NCBI GenBank assembly: GCA_030426265.1
Contig: JAUHYP010000020.1
Location: forward strand, 1 to 54,390
Source: Gammaproteobacteria bacterium
Lineage (GTDB): Bacteria > Pseudomonadota > Gammaproteobacteria > Xanthomonadales > SZUA-36
Length of the DNA stretch: 54,390 nucleotides
Reading direction: 5' to 3'
The stretch's first letter is position 1. The number at the start of each line of letters is the position of its first letter. The position numbers were made by a program, and so were the translations under genes. Positions 8,606 to 17,540 of this stretch are shown piece after piece. The notes beneath the pieces were generated by a model. That model had not been told where the DNA came from and searched no databases. It saw only the letters and a list, made by a program, of their open reading frames with translations.

Positions 8606-11578
8606 TCAATCGTCGGGCATGCGCGCGAGCGCTTCGCACAGGGCCACGTTGTCGGACACGACGCGCCGGATGGGCGTGACCACCAGGGATTCGTTGACGT
8701 CGTCCAGGGTGTAGCTGACCGTGCCCTCGCCGCAGCCGTGGAACTGGAGGCTGATGCGGCCGGCCGGCACAGTCTGCGGGGCCGGACTGGCCTGGTCGAA
8801 CACCCCGCCGGAGCTGCGGTACACCGTGAGCTCGGCCCGGTTGTCCAGGATGGTGCCGGCCGCGGTGAGCCAGCGATGGCCCGCCTCGCCGATGACGGCA
8901 TTCCCGTTGGCCGGGCGTTCCGTGTCGAAGGTGAACCAGGCCAGGAACACCGTGCCGCCCTGCGGGAAGACATTCACGAAGAAGCCCTGGCCTGCGGTGG
9001 CCGGGTTGTACCAGGCGTCGTTGAAGCCGGGGTTGAGCGGCTCGGGGTCGGGGATGTCCAGGAGGTCGATGCGCGAGCCCGGGTAGCGGCCGGTCAGCAC
9101 GTGGTTCTCGGCCGTGATCGCCAGCCTGCCGAAAGCGTCCGGGTTGCTGGCGCTGGACTCGTAGATCTTTTCGCACCGTGCCGCATGGTCGCAGGCGTAC
9201 AGGCTGTTGGGCGTCATGATCTCCACGAGGGGGTCGGGCGCGGTGAGCATGAGCAGCCGGTTGTGGTGGTCGACCGCCACGGCGGCCACGCCGTCGCGCG
9301 GGGGTTCCGACTCGGGCAGGAACACGGCGCAGTTCCCGTCGACGCACAGCGACAGGTCGGTGCCGCGCGGCTGCTTGAAGTGGACGACGAACAGGCGGTC
9401 CTGCGCGTCCACGGCCAGGTCGAGCACGCGGCTGAAACCCAGTTCGAGGTCGGTGCACCCGTCGGAGGCGTCGCAGTCCAGGATGCGGCCGGTCTCGTAG
9501 TCACCGACCAGCGCCCGGCCAGGCGTCGTTGCGGTGACGGCATACGGCCCCTCCAGCAGTCCGAAGTCGTCGACCGGCGCACAGGCCGATCCATCGCCGC
9601 ACCAGCTCACCGGCACGCCGCATTGGTCGATGACCCAGACATCGCCGCCCGGTCCGGCGGCCACGCCCGTCGGAGCGCACCAGCTGGGCGTTTCGCCCCC
9701 GGATGCAAGATCGACGCAGTGGCCCGAGCGGTCGCAACTCAGGACCCGCCCGGCGTCCTCGTCAGCGATGAGAAGGTCACCGTTGTCGCGTTCCGCCACG
9801 CCGCTGGAGGACGTGAACGAGCTGTCCGGGTCGGCGCCCGCCTCGATGGTGCGGATCAGGGTGGCCTCACCCGCGTAGGGGTCGGCGAGCGTCACGTCCA
9901 GGGTCTGCGCGCCGGCGCCCGCCGTGACGGCGAGGGTCCTGCCAAGGATGCCGACGGGAGTCGTGATGGTGAGCTCGTAGTCGCCGTGGTACAGCCGCGC
10001 CGAGGCCGCGCCATTGCTGTTGGTGGCGACGGTTTCGTCCGAGGTCCACTCCGCCAGCAGGGCGTCGAGCCGCTGGCCGGCCGGGTTCAGGCTCCAGTCC
10101 TGGTTGACCAGCGCCGCGTTCGGACCGCGCCAGTGGTTGCCGGCCCAGAAGCCCCACAGCATGACGCCCTCCACGTCCGGATGGCTGAAGGCCATGCGCA
10201 ACACCGCTTCCAGGCCGTCGGCGCGCTGCTGGGGATCGGGTTCGGTCACGTCCAGTTCGGTGATCCACAAGGGCAGGCCGAATCTTCCCATCTTGTCCAG
10301 GCGCTCCTGGACGGCCCAGGGGTCGACCGCGCCGGTGAAATGGCCCTGCAGGCCCACGCCGTCGACCGGGACGCCGCGGTCCAGGAAGCCCTGGAGCTGG
10401 CGGGCATAGAGATCGGTCTCGCCCTGGCTGAGAACGTTGAAGTCGTTGAGGAACAGCGCCACGTCCGGATCGAGTTCGCGGGTGCGGTGGAACATCCAGT
10501 CGCGGATGTCGTCGCCGAGCCGGTCGGCGAAGAAGCGCCCGTGCAGCATTTCGTTGTTCACGTCCCAGTGGGCGAAGCGGCCCCGAAAATGCGTCGCTGC
10601 GCTGTTCAGGCGGTTCTCGACGGCCGTGCGCAGCGGCTGGCCATTGAGCGATCGCACCCAGTCGGGCTGCCACTGCTCGGGCGCCCAGAAGATCGTGTGC
10701 CCGCGCATCGTGATGCCGCGGGCGTCCGCCCAGGCCAGGACCTCGTCGGCGGCCTGGTAACTGACGTTGCCCTGGCTGGGCTCGTTGGCGTACCACTTGG
10801 CGGCGTTCTCGTGCACCGCCCAGTCGAAGCGCTGCGCGATGTACTGGCGATAGGGGGCATGGGCGCGAAAGGCGTTGATGTCGATGACCATGCCCATCGG
10901 GAAGGCGCGCTTCACCTGCTCCATGCGCACCGTGGCGCCGGGCAGCGGTTCCCCGTCGGCGTCGAAGACCGTCACCACCAGTTCGCGCTGGCGCAGTTCG
11001 GCGATGCGGGCATTGGCGGTGGCCTTCCAGTCCGTCGGCAGGGCTTCCACGGAGACGGCGTCGATGTCGTACCCCACGCCGGCCGGTGGGCCGGCGATGT
11101 ACCAGTCGAGCCGGGTGGCCGTGCCCTCCTCGGAATGGGTGTAGATCTCGCTCAATTCCACCCATTCGCCCGCGGTGCCCACCGAGGTCAGGATGCGCGG
11201 ATAGGTCTCGCCGCGCCCGTCGGTGCGGGCGAGTTCCAGCGTGAGGGTTTCGTCGCTGGCGCCCGCCAGGCGCACCCGCGCCGAGAAACGATAGGCCCGG
11301 CCCGGTTCCAGAAGGCCGAGCAGGGACACGGTGGCGCCGTTCCAGCTGTCGGTGCGGCCGCTGACGCGAAGGGCCCAGTTTCCTTCCCAGGGGCTGTCCT
11401 GGGTGCGCGCCACCGAGGCCGGGCCGAAGCCCGTCCAGCCGGCGGTGCCGCTTTCGAAGCCCGGGTCGTCGAGCAGGTTCTGGGCCTGGGTGGAGGTGCA
11501 GGCGAACATCCCGGCCAGCAACACGGCGAGCCGCACCATTCGTGCGGTCGGGCCGACCGTGGTGTCGCTCGTTGTCAT
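8606..11578 (-). CDS. Multidomain secreted GH10 endo-xylanase
   Basis: A 990-residue exported protein. A signal peptide (to about residue 34) is followed by a carbohydrate-binding-like beta-sandwich (about 35-175, LLDDPGFESGTAGW), a GH10 barrel (about 190-520), a Cys-rich part with repeated short blades resembling an NHL-type propeller (about 560-850), and a C-terminal domain (NPGFNDAWYNPATAGQGFF) to the end. In GH10 the acid/base is E343 (DVNNEMLHG) and the nucleophile E441 (WITELDVT). The VNNEMLHGRFFxDRLG stretch recalls CBM22-GH10 enzymes of plants. It would cut xylan-type beta-1,4 chains. ATG 11578 is preferred over 11539 because neither has a ribosome site and the -10 box is only 8 nt upstream of 11578. 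Confidence 0.9.
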   Translation of the reverse strand: MTTSDTTVGPTARMVRLAVLLAGMFACTSTQAQNLLDDPGFESGTAGWTGFGPASVARTQDSPWEGNWALRVSGRTDSWNGATVSLLGLLEPGRAYRFSARVRLAGASDETLTLELARTDGRGETYPRILTSVGTAGEWVELSEIYTHSEEGTATRLDWYIAGPPAGVGYDIDAVSVEALPTDWKATANARIAELRQRELVVTVFDADGEPLPGATVRMEQVKRAFPMGMVIDINAFRAHAPYRQYIAQRFDWAVHENAAKWYANEPSQGNVSYQAADEVLAWADARGITMRGHTIFWAPEQWQPDWVRSLNGQPLRTAVENRLNSAATHFRGRFAHWDVNNEMLHGRFFADRLGDDIRDWMFHRTRELDPDVALFLNDFNVLSQGETDLYARQLQGFLDRGVPVDGVGLQGHFTGAVDPWAVQERLDKMGRFGLPLWITELDVTEPDPQQRADGLEAVLRMAFSHPDVEGVMLWGFWAGNHWRGPNAALVNQDWSLNPAGQRLDALLAEWTSDETVATNSNGAASARLYHGDYELTITTPVGILGRTLAVTAGAGAQTLDVTLADPYAGEATLIRTIEAGADPDSSFTSSSGVAERDNGDLLIADEDAGRVLSCDRSGHCVDLASGGETPSWCAPTGVAAGPGGDVWVIDQCGVPVSWCGDGSACAPVDDFGLLEGPYAVTATTPGRALVGDYETGRILDCDASDGCTDLELGFSRVLDLAVDAQDRLFVVHFKQPRGTDLSLCVDGNCAVFLPESEPPRDGVAAVAVDHHNRLLMLTAPDPLVEIMTPNSLYACDHAARCEKIYESSASNPDAFGRLAITAENHVLTGRYPGSRIDLLDIPDPEPLNPGFNDAWYNPATAGQGFFVNVFPQGGTVFLAWFTFDTERPANGNAVIGEAGHRWLTAAGTILDNRAELTVYRSSGGVFDQASPAPQTVPAGRISLQFHGCGEGTVSYTLDDVNESLVVTPIRRVVSDNVALCEALARMPDD

Positions 11579-11586
11579 CGGCAGCC

Positions 11587-11592
11587 AGTATA
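11587..11592 (-). promoter_or_regulatory. -10 box of the GH10 gene
   Basis: Reads TATACT on the minus strand, 8 nt before the ATG at 11578. Transcription would start within 1-2 nt of the start codon, so the mRNA may be leaderless. No good -35 box is seen. Confidence 0.45.
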
Positions 11593-11622
11593 GCGAAGGC
11601 GTGCCCGCCGGACTGCCCGCGC

Positions 11623-11631
11623 TGGTAGACT
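11623..11631 (+). promoter_or_regulatory. Extended -10 promoter element (TGGTAGACT)
   Basis: TGnTAnnnT extended -10 element 64 bp before the GMC oxidoreductase start. The same style of element recurs at 15886, 31356 and, on the minus strand, 54250. Confidence 0.45.
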
Positions 11632-11695
11632 GGACGGGCATTCCGGCCGCTGGCTCGGCGGTCGGCTGACACAGGCACCCTGGAAAGAGGCACCC

Positions 11696-13381
11696 ATGTC
11701 GAAGACCAACAACGAATACGACGCCATCGTCGTCGGCTCGGGCATTTCCGGCGGCTGGGCCGCCAAGGAACTCACCGAAAAAGGTCTGCGCGTGCTCATG
11801 CTCGAGCGCGGCAAGAACATCGAACACGTCACCGATTACGTCAACGCCACGAAAGGCCCCTGGGAGTTCCCGCACCGAGGCCGCCCGACCCTGGCGATGG
11901 AAGAGGCCTACCCGGTCCTGCGCCGCGACTATCCGCTGAACGAGATCAACACCGACTGGTGGGCCTCGGACGAGGATTCGCCCTACACCGAGGTGCGCCG
12001 CTTCGACTGGTTCCGCGGCTACCACGTGGGCGGCCGTTCACTGATGTGGGGCCGCCAGAGCTACCGCCTGGCCCCCATGGACTTCGAGGCCAATGCCGTC
12101 GACGGCGTCGGCGGCGACTGGCCGGTGCGCTACGAGGACATCGCGCCGTGGTACGACCACGTGGAGCGTTTCGCCGGCATCGCCGGTTCGAAGGAAGGCC
12201 TGCCCCAGTTGCCGGACGGCCAGTTCCTCCCGCCCATGCCGCTCAACTGCGTGGAGGAGGCCGCCGCGGCGAAGCTGGCGAAGTCCTTCGATGGCGTGCG
12301 CCGCATCATTCCGGGGCGCAACGCCAACCTGACCCGGGCCCTGCCGGGCCGCGCGCCCTGCCAGTTCCGCAACAAGTGCGGCCTGGGCTGCCCCTTCGGC
12401 GCCTACTTCAGCACCCAGTCCTCGACACTGCCGGCGGCCATGGCCACGGGCTTGCTCACCCTGCAGCCCTACGCCATCGTTCACGAGGTGCTGTTCGACC
12501 GCGAGACGCGTCGGGCCACCGGGGTGCGGGTCATGGATGCGGTGACAGGCGACACGCGGGACTTCAATGCGAAAGTGGTGTTTCTCTGCGCCTCGACGCT
12601 GAACAGCACCTGGATCCTCATGCGCTCGGCCACCGACGAGTGGGAAGGCGGCCTCGGCAGCAGCTCGGGCGAACTGGGCCACAATCTGATGGATCACCAT
12701 TTCCGCGCCGGCGCCTCCGGCACCATGGACGGCTTCGACGACAAGGAGGTGTACGGCCGCCGCCCGACCGGTTTCTACATCCCGCGTTACCAGAACATCG
12801 GCAAGGACAAGCGCGATTTCCTGCGTGGTTTCGGTTACCAGGGCGGCGCCAGCCGCTCGGGATGGAGCCGCGCGGTGGCCGAGCTGGGCGTCGGCGGCGA
12901 GTTCAAGGACGCCGCCTGCCGTCCCGGCGACTGGGGAATCGGCTCTTCGGCATTCGGCGAAATGCTGCCGAACCACGACAACCGCATCTGGATCGATCAC
13001 GGCCGGGTCGACAAGTGGGGCATGCCCGTGCTGGCCTTCGACTGCGCCATCGGCGAGAACGAACGGCTCATGCGCCGGGCCATGCAGGACGACATGGCGG
13101 AGATCCTCGAGGCTGCCGGGGCCCGGAACGTCCATCCCTGGGAATCCGAGTACTACCCCGGGGCGGGCATCCACGAGATGGGCACGGCGCGCATGGGCCG
13201 TGATCCGGGTTCCTCCGTGCTCAATGAGTGGAACCAGGTCTGGGACTGCAAGAACGTCTACGTGACCGACGGTTCCTTCATGGCCTCGGCCGGCTGCCAG
13301 AACCCGTCCCTGACCTACATGGCCTTCACCGCGCGGGCGGTGGACCACGCGGTCGGCGAACTGAAAAGGAGAAACCTGTGA
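11696..13381 (+). CDS. GMC oxidoreductase, probable glycoside 3-dehydrogenase large subunit
   Basis: FAD-dependent GMC oxidoreductase of 561 residues. It has the N-terminal dinucleotide motif VGSGISGG, the ERG ending of the second beta strand, a four-Cys region ([14 protein letters not shown]), and the C-terminal domain with HEMGTARMG and [11 protein letters not shown], where the catalytic His and Asn lie. No signal peptide: such subunits are exported with a Tat-bearing partner, and the next gene encodes one and overlaps by 4 nt. GMC plus small subunit plus DUF1080 hydrolase is the gene set described for oxidation of glycosides at C3 and cleavage of the keto-sugar. The cytochrome c subunit seen in some such enzymes is absent here. 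The substrate is inferred from context. Confidence 0.88.
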   Translation: MSKTNNEYDAIVVGSGISGGWAAKELTEKGLRVLMLERGKNIEHVTDYVNATKGPWEFPHRGRPTLAMEEAYPVLRRDYPLNEINTDWWASDEDSPYTEVRRFDWFRGYHVGGRSLMWGRQSYRLAPMDFEANAVDGVGGDWPVRYEDIAPWYDHVERFAGIAGSKEGLPQLPDGQFLPPMPLNCVEEAAAAKLAKSFDGVRRIIPGRNANLTRALPGRAPCQFRNKCGLGCPFGAYFSTQSSTLPAAMATGLLTLQPYAIVHEVLFDRETRRATGVRVMDAVTGDTRDFNAKVVFLCASTLNSTWILMRSATDEWEGGLGSSSGELGHNLMDHHFRAGASGTMDGFDDKEVYGRRPTGFYIPRYQNIGKDKRDFLRGFGYQGGASRSGWSRAVAELGVGGEFKDAACRPGDWGIGSSAFGEMLPNHDNRIWIDHGRVDKWGMPVLAFDCAIGENERLMRRAMQDDMAEILEAAGARNVHPWESEYYPGAGIHEMGTARMGRDPGSSVLNEWNQVWDCKNVYVTDGSFMASAGCQNPSLTYMAFTARAVDHAVGELKRRNL

Positions 13382-14019
13382 GCGCGCCCGAACTGAAAGA
13401 GACCGGCAGGAGCGACACGGCGAACACGCTGTCCCGCCGCGAGGCCCTGCGCCAGGTCACGGCCCTGCTGGGCGGTGCGGCGCTGACCGGCGGCATGGGC
13501 CTTCTGGGCGCTTCCCTTCCTTCCCTGGCCGAGGCCCGGAGCCGGCTCGCGATGGAGACCGACTTCACCGCGGCGGACATCGCCTGGCTGGAAGAGGTCG
13601 CGGACACCCTGTTGCCCGAGACCGACACGCCCGGGGCGAAGGCCGCCGCCACCGGCGCCTTCATCGCCTTGATGGTGACCGACACCTACACGCCGGCCGA
13701 GCAGGCGCAGTTCCGCCAGGGCATGCGCGCGCTGGAGGACTGGGCGGCCGCGGAGCAGGGCGCGGGGTTCATGGACCTGTCACCAGTCGACCGGCTGGCG
13801 GTGCTGGAGCACTTCGACGCGGAGCAGCATGCCGCCATGCAGGACAAGCACGAAGAGGCGCTGGCCCACCCGTTCCGCATGTTCAAGGAACTGGCCCTGT
13901 TCGGCTACTTCACCTCGGAGATCGGCATGCGCCAGGCGCAGCGCTACGAGGAAGTGCCCGGGCGTTTCGACCCCTGCGTGACCCGCGACCCGGACGACCG
14001 GAGCTGGGCCTCTCCCTGA
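13378..14019 (+). CDS. Gluconate 2-dehydrogenase subunit 3 family protein (Tat-exported small subunit)
   Basis: A 213-residue small subunit for the GMC dehydrogenase just upstream. A twin-arginine-type leader (SRREALRQ followed by a hydrophobic stretch and an Ala-rich cleavage region) can carry the folded flavoprotein to the periplasm. The body (about residues 60-200) matches the gluconate 2-dehydrogenase subunit 3 family: ADTLLPETDTPGAKAA near the start, then FRMFKELALFGYFTSEIG. The start is GTG at 13378, overlapping the GMC stop as GTGA, with GGAG 7 nt upstream. This overlap implies coupled translation and a two-subunit complex. Confidence 0.88.
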   Translation: MSAPELKETGRSDTANTLSRREALRQVTALLGGAALTGGMGLLGASLPSLAEARSRLAMETDFTAADIAWLEEVADTLLPETDTPGAKAAATGAFIALMVTDTYTPAEQAQFRQGMRALEDWAAAEQGAGFMDLSPVDRLAVLEHFDAEQHAAMQDKHEEALAHPFRMFKELALFGYFTSEIGMRQAQRYEEVPGRFDPCVTRDPDDRSWASP

Positions 14020-14026
14020 CGAAGCC

Positions 14027-14887
14027 TCAGTAGGCGCAGGCCGAAGGGTCGTCCTCGACGTACCAACTGCCGTAGTTGCTGGCGTGGGGGTTGGTGCAGC
14101 CCTTCAGGTTGCGCAGCCGGATATTGCGGAACTCGATGCGGTGTCCTTCACTCTGCAGGGAGATGTAGCCCTCGCCCAGGGGGCTGCCTTCGGGCTTCAT
14201 CGCCGGATCGTGCTCCGACACCACGCCGCCCCCGGTCACCGGGTCGGTGAATTTCAGCACGGCCTCGCCGTTGATGAAGTGCACCACCCGCTCGCTGCCC
14301 AGCACCAGCGCCTCGGCGTGCACCCAGCCGTCGCCGTAGATCGTGGGCGAACTCGACCAGATGCAGTGCTCCTCGGTGAAGACGCCGTCGATGGTTACGT
14401 GCGTGCCTGGCGTGCAGAGGTTGCCGGTGGGTCGGTGCTCCCCCTCCACCAGGCCACCCAGGAACTGGGCCTCCAGCGAGATGGGAAAATCCTGGTCCGG
14501 CGGCATCGTTTCCGGCGCCTGGGAGTGCAGCATGGCGCCGGAGTTGCGGAAGGCCCAGGACTCGGTGCCGGTGGCCGGCTCGCCCACGAACCGGTATTCC
14601 AGGCTCAGCCGGTAGTGTGAATACGGGGTCTGGTAGAACAGGTGGCCGAAGCGGTTGTCGAAGGTCTCGTAGTCGTCATAGCTGACCACCAGCTTGCCGT
14701 CTTCGACACGGAAAGTATCCAGGGGGTTTTCGCCGGCCGGATAGCCACGCACCTTGGGCGTCCAGCCGGCCAGGCTCTGGCCGTCGAACAGCTCGATCCA
14801 GCCTTCTTCCTCCGGCGGCTGCGCGAGCGCAGGGCTGAGACCGGCCAGCGCCGTGATTGCGATCCCCAGGCCGAGTTTTCCGAGCAT
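14027..14887 (-). CDS. DUF1080 family 3-keto-disaccharide hydrolase-like protein
   Basis: A 286-residue exported protein with a signal peptide ending ALAQ and one DUF1080 domain (about residues 30-262). Typical signs are IELFDGQSLAGWTPK at the start and ISLQSEGHRIEFRNIRL at the end. The family has a concanavalin-like fold, and some members hydrolyse 3-keto-glycosides. A short tail (GCTNPHASNYGSWYVEDDPS) matches a motif seen at the C-terminus of other secreted proteins. It is convergent with the GMC/small-subunit pair, 7 bp apart. The association supports a 3-keto-glycoside role, but the reaction is inferred. Confidence 0.86.
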   Translation of the reverse strand: MLGKLGLGIAITALAGLSPALAQPPEEEGWIELFDGQSLAGWTPKVRGYPAGENPLDTFRVEDGKLVVSYDDYETFDNRFGHLFYQTPYSHYRLSLEYRFVGEPATGTESWAFRNSGAMLHSQAPETMPPDQDFPISLEAQFLGGLVEGEHRPTGNLCTPGTHVTIDGVFTEEHCIWSSSPTIYGDGWVHAEALVLGSERVVHFINGEAVLKFTDPVTGGGVVSEHDPAMKPEGSPLGEGYISLQSEGHRIEFRNIRLRNLKGCTNPHASNYGSWYVEDDPSACAY

Positions 14888-14912
14888 GCCGATTCTCCTT
14901 GTTCGCCCCGGA

Positions 14913-15830
14913 TCAGGGCGTCTGGTCGATGATGTGGTCCAGGCCGCTGCGCACGGCCGCCACCTGGGCGCGGACGCATTCGTCCGGGTTCGTGCGCGGG
15001 CTGTCCGGGTAGACCTCGGTGGTGGTGCACCACCGGGCGTTCGAGAGTCCCGTGCACAGGTTCAGGGCCCGCACATCGTAGTTGATCACGCCTTCCTGCT
15101 CGATGGGCACGCCGATCAGCCGGCCTTCGGCGTCCGCGGGCGCGACGTGCGTGACCTCGCGCACGGCCGCGATGATGGCGGCCTGGAAGCCGGGGCAGGG
15201 ATTGTGCGTGGCGCCCACGAGGTAGAAGCCGTCCGGGATGTCCCAGACGTCCTGCGCCACGCCGTCCCGGGCGCCTTTTTCCGGGCGGAACACGCTGTTG
15301 TCGGTGTCCGTGGTCTCGTGCAGGTCGATGTGCGCGAGCAGGGGCGCGTCCAGGGCCGCGACCGCGGCCATCAGCGCCGCGCATTCCTCGGCCGGGCTGT
15401 CGGCGTGGAAGGAACGGTTGGGGTCGATGGCGGAGGGGTTCCAGCGGTTGATGGTTTCCCAGGCCCAGGGGCTGACGCAGGGCGCGCAGGCGATATTGAA
15501 ATGCGTCGCGAAGCGGGCCGCTTCGGTTTCCAGGAAGGCGAGGGCGCCGAGCACCCCGCTGGTCTCGTAGCCGTGCACGCCGCCGGTGACCAGCACCGTG
15601 GGCCGGTCGGCCGACCAGTCGCGCGTGGTGACCAGGTAGAGCGGGTAGGCGGCCGGGTCGCAGGACAGGGCGCCATACTGGGTGACCTCCAGGCCGGGAG
15701 GCAGTGTCTGCAGGCGTTGCAGCACATCGTCGGCGTAGGAACGGCGCCGCAGCTGGCGGTCGCGCCAGGCGGCTTTTTCCGCCGGTCCCCAGGGGCCGGG
15801 GACGAGATAGGGCTCGGGTTCTGCGCTCAT
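14913..15830 (-). CDS. M14 family zinc metallocarboxypeptidase-like protein
   Basis: A 305-residue cytosolic protein of the M14/succinylglutamate desuccinylase type. Zinc ligands are the His and Glu of GGVHGYETSG (about residues 85-90) and the His of LLAHIDLHE; the catalytic Glu is in TTTEVYPDSP. No signal peptide is seen. It removes a terminal group from a peptide or acyl-amino acid; the exact substrate cannot be told. It ends 25 bp upstream of the DUF1080 gene on the same strand and may share its transcript, though a role in sugar use is not evident. Confidence 0.85.
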   Translation of the reverse strand: MSAEPEPYLVPGPWGPAEKAAWRDRQLRRRSYADDVLQRLQTLPPGLEVTQYGALSCDPAAYPLYLVTTRDWSADRPTVLVTGGVHGYETSGVLGALAFLETEAARFATHFNIACAPCVSPWAWETINRWNPSAIDPNRSFHADSPAEECAALMAAVAALDAPLLAHIDLHETTDTDNSVFRPEKGARDGVAQDVWDIPDGFYLVGATHNPCPGFQAAIIAAVREVTHVAPADAEGRLIGVPIEQEGVINYDVRALNLCTGLSNARWCTTTEVYPDSPRTNPDECVRAQVAAVRSGLDHIIDQTP

Positions 15831-15885
15831 GGAAGCATCCGGGATGGGTCCGGCTCACGGTACCGGAAGCCCGTCGGCGACGCCA

Positions 15886-15894
15886 TGCTAGACT
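15886..15894 (+). promoter_or_regulatory. Extended -10 promoter element (TGCTAGACT)
   Basis: TGnTAnnnT element 30 bp before the start of the LEA14-like lipoprotein gene. No convincing -35 box is present, as expected for extended -10 promoters. Confidence 0.5.
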
Positions 15895-15924
15895 GCCGCG
15901 ACGCCACGTTCGGGGGACGCCACA

Positions 15925-16416
15925 ATGCCAGGCACGTTTTCATGGCGCCACGCGCTGGCCGCGCTGGCCGCGCTGGCCGCGCTGGGGCTGGGCGCCTGCG
16001 CCTCGATGACCAGCGAGTACGACCCGCCAAAGGTCAGTATCGAGAATTTTCGCAGCCTGCCCGGCGAAGCCTCCGGGCCGCGCTTCGAGGTGGACCTGCG
16101 CATCCAGAACCCCAACGAGCAGGCCCTGGACATCTCCGGCATCGCCTACGACATCGCCCTGCAGGACGTGGACCTGATCAGCGGCGTGAGCAACGAGGTG
16201 CCGCGGGTGGCGGGGTACAGCGAAGAGGTCGTCACCCTCGAGTCGGGCCTGAACACCATCCAGCTGGTGCGCTTCCTCACCGGCCTGGGCACGGGCTCGC
16301 GCACGCTCGATCACCTCGAGTACGAGGTGAGGGTCAAGATCGACTTCCACGGCTTCACGCCCACGCAGCGCATCGTCGAGACCGGCGTCATCGGTCAGCC
16401 CCGCGCGGCCGACTGA
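15925..16416 (+). CDS. LEA14-like (LEA type 2) lipoprotein
   Basis: A 163-residue lipoprotein. The hydrophobic leader is a run of Ala-Leu repeats ending in the lipobox LGAC (about residues 23-26), so the mature protein is lipid-anchored. The rest is one LEA14/water-stress domain: IQNPNEQALDISGIAYDIAL and the later VRVKIDFHG. Such proteins are linked to desiccation or envelope stress; the function of bacterial members is unclear. GGGGGA is the ribosome site. It has its own promoter and stands alone, divergent from the M14 gene. Confidence 0.82.
   Translation: MPGTFSWRHALAALAALAALGLGACASMTSEYDPPKVSIENFRSLPGEASGPRFEVDLRIQNPNEQALDISGIAYDIALQDVDLISGVSNEVPRVAGYSEEVVTLESGLNTIQLVRFLTGLGTGSRTLDHLEYEVRVKIDFHGFTPTQRIVETGVIGQPRAAD
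15952..15987 (+). repeat. 9-bp tandem repeat inside a signal peptide
   Basis: GCGCTGGCC occurs three times in a row (15952-15978), then GCGCTGGGG. It encodes the Ala-Leu-Ala units of the lipoprotein leader. A change of one unit keeps the frame and only alters leader length. Confidence 0.85.
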
Positions 16417-16466
16417 GTCCGGGCGGGCCTCCTGGCCTGGCCGGACCGCAACCCCGGAGGGCGGGT

Positions 16467-16494
16467 TTGGCCGGACGGCCCAATCTGGGATAAT
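16467..16494 (+). promoter_or_regulatory. Putative promoter of the DUF481 gene
   Basis: TTGGCC (16467-16472), a 16-bp spacer, then GATAAT (16489-16494). A start near 16501 excludes the in-frame ATG at 16493 and supports translation from 16529. Confidence 0.5.
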
Positions 16495-16528
16495 GGTCGG
16501 TTTTTGCGCACCAGTTCCCGGGGATCCC

Positions 16529-17536
16529 ATGTCTGCCATCACCTTCCGCGCCCTTTCCGTGGCGCTGTTCTCGCTGTTCGCCCTCGACGCCCTGGCCCAG
16601 GACCGGGTCATCATGAACAACGGCGACGTCATCACGGGCAACGTCTCGCTGATCGACGGCGACGATGTCTACATCGAGCCCAGCTACGCCGACGAGTTCG
16701 CGATCGACCTGTCCGAGGTGGCCTCGATCGAGCTGGAACAGGCTTTCGAGGTCGAACTGGCCGACCAGACCGAGTTCGAGGCGGCCACCCTGGGCGTGGA
16801 TGCGGACGGCGAGCCGGTGCTGGTAGTCGACGGCGAGGAACACCCGGTGGATCTCACCGAAATCGCAGAGGCGAAAGAGCCCGAGAAGTTCTTCGACTGG
16901 GGCGCAATGGTGGATTTCACCGCCACCTTCAACGAGGGCAACACCGATTCGCGCAACACCGTGCTCTACGGCCAGGGCGACCTGAAGATCGGCGACCACC
17001 GCCAGTACCTCGACGTCACCTTCCGTGACGAGGAGCAGGATGGCGAGCAGACCAAGGAACAGACGCTGTTGAACTACAGCTACAACTGGTTCTTCGCCGA
17101 TCCCTGGTTCATCGGCGCCTCCGCGAGCTGGGAACGCGACCCCATCCGCGAGCTGGAGCATCGTTACACGGTCGGCGCCCTGGTCGGCCGCGACCTGATC
17201 GACACGGCCACCACCTTCCTGACCTTCTCCTTCGGCCCCGGCTACTCCAGCGAGGAAATCGGCGGCGTGTCCGACGAAGGCGCGGTGGCGCTGTGGAACC
17301 TGCGCTATGAGCAGGAGTTCACCGGCTGGATGACCTTTTTCCACAACGACCAGCTGACCCGGCACTTCTACGGCACGGACAACACCATTCTCAAGACCAA
17401 TACGGGCTTCCGTTTCGACCTGGTCGGCGATCTCTACGCCAACGCCTCGCTGCGTTACGACTGGGAATCTGAGCCGGCGCCGGGCGCCTCCGAGGACGAT
17501 TCGACCCTGCAGCTGGGACTCGGCTACAAGTTCTGA
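16529..17536 (+). CDS. DUF481 domain outer-membrane protein
   Basis: A 335-residue exported protein. A signal peptide (SVALFSLFALDALAQ) is followed by a small beta domain (about residues 20-95: DRVIMNNGDVITGNVSLIDG) and a DUF481 barrel (about 125-335) with many alternating aromatic strands, ending YKF as outer-membrane beta-barrels do. The family is of unknown function, sometimes called putative salt-induced outer-membrane protein. The ATG at 16529 was chosen over 16493 because of the promoter position and because it begins the signal peptide directly. Its stop is 4 bp from the convergent oxidoreductase stop. Confidence 0.86.
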   Translation: MSAITFRALSVALFSLFALDALAQDRVIMNNGDVITGNVSLIDGDDVYIEPSYADEFAIDLSEVASIELEQAFEVELADQTEFEAATLGVDADGEPVLVVDGEEHPVDLTEIAEAKEPEKFFDWGAMVDFTATFNEGNTDSRNTVLYGQGDLKIGDHRQYLDVTFRDEEQDGEQTKEQTLLNYSYNWFFADPWFIGASASWERDPIRELEHRYTVGALVGRDLIDTATTFLTFSFGPGYSSEEIGGVSDEGAVALWNLRYEQEFTGWMTFFHNDQLTRHFYGTDNTILKTNTGFRFDLVGDLYANASLRYDWESEPAPGASEDDSTLQLGLGYKF

Positions 17537-17540
17537 TCGA

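Noticed and set aside
8339-11593. 1084-codon plus-strand frame opposite GH10
   Set aside because: No domain or ribosome site; it crosses two real genes on the other strand.
11579-12025. N-terminal extension of the GH10 protein to 12025
   Set aside because: It would run through the GMC gene on the other strand and place the signal peptide in the middle of the protein.
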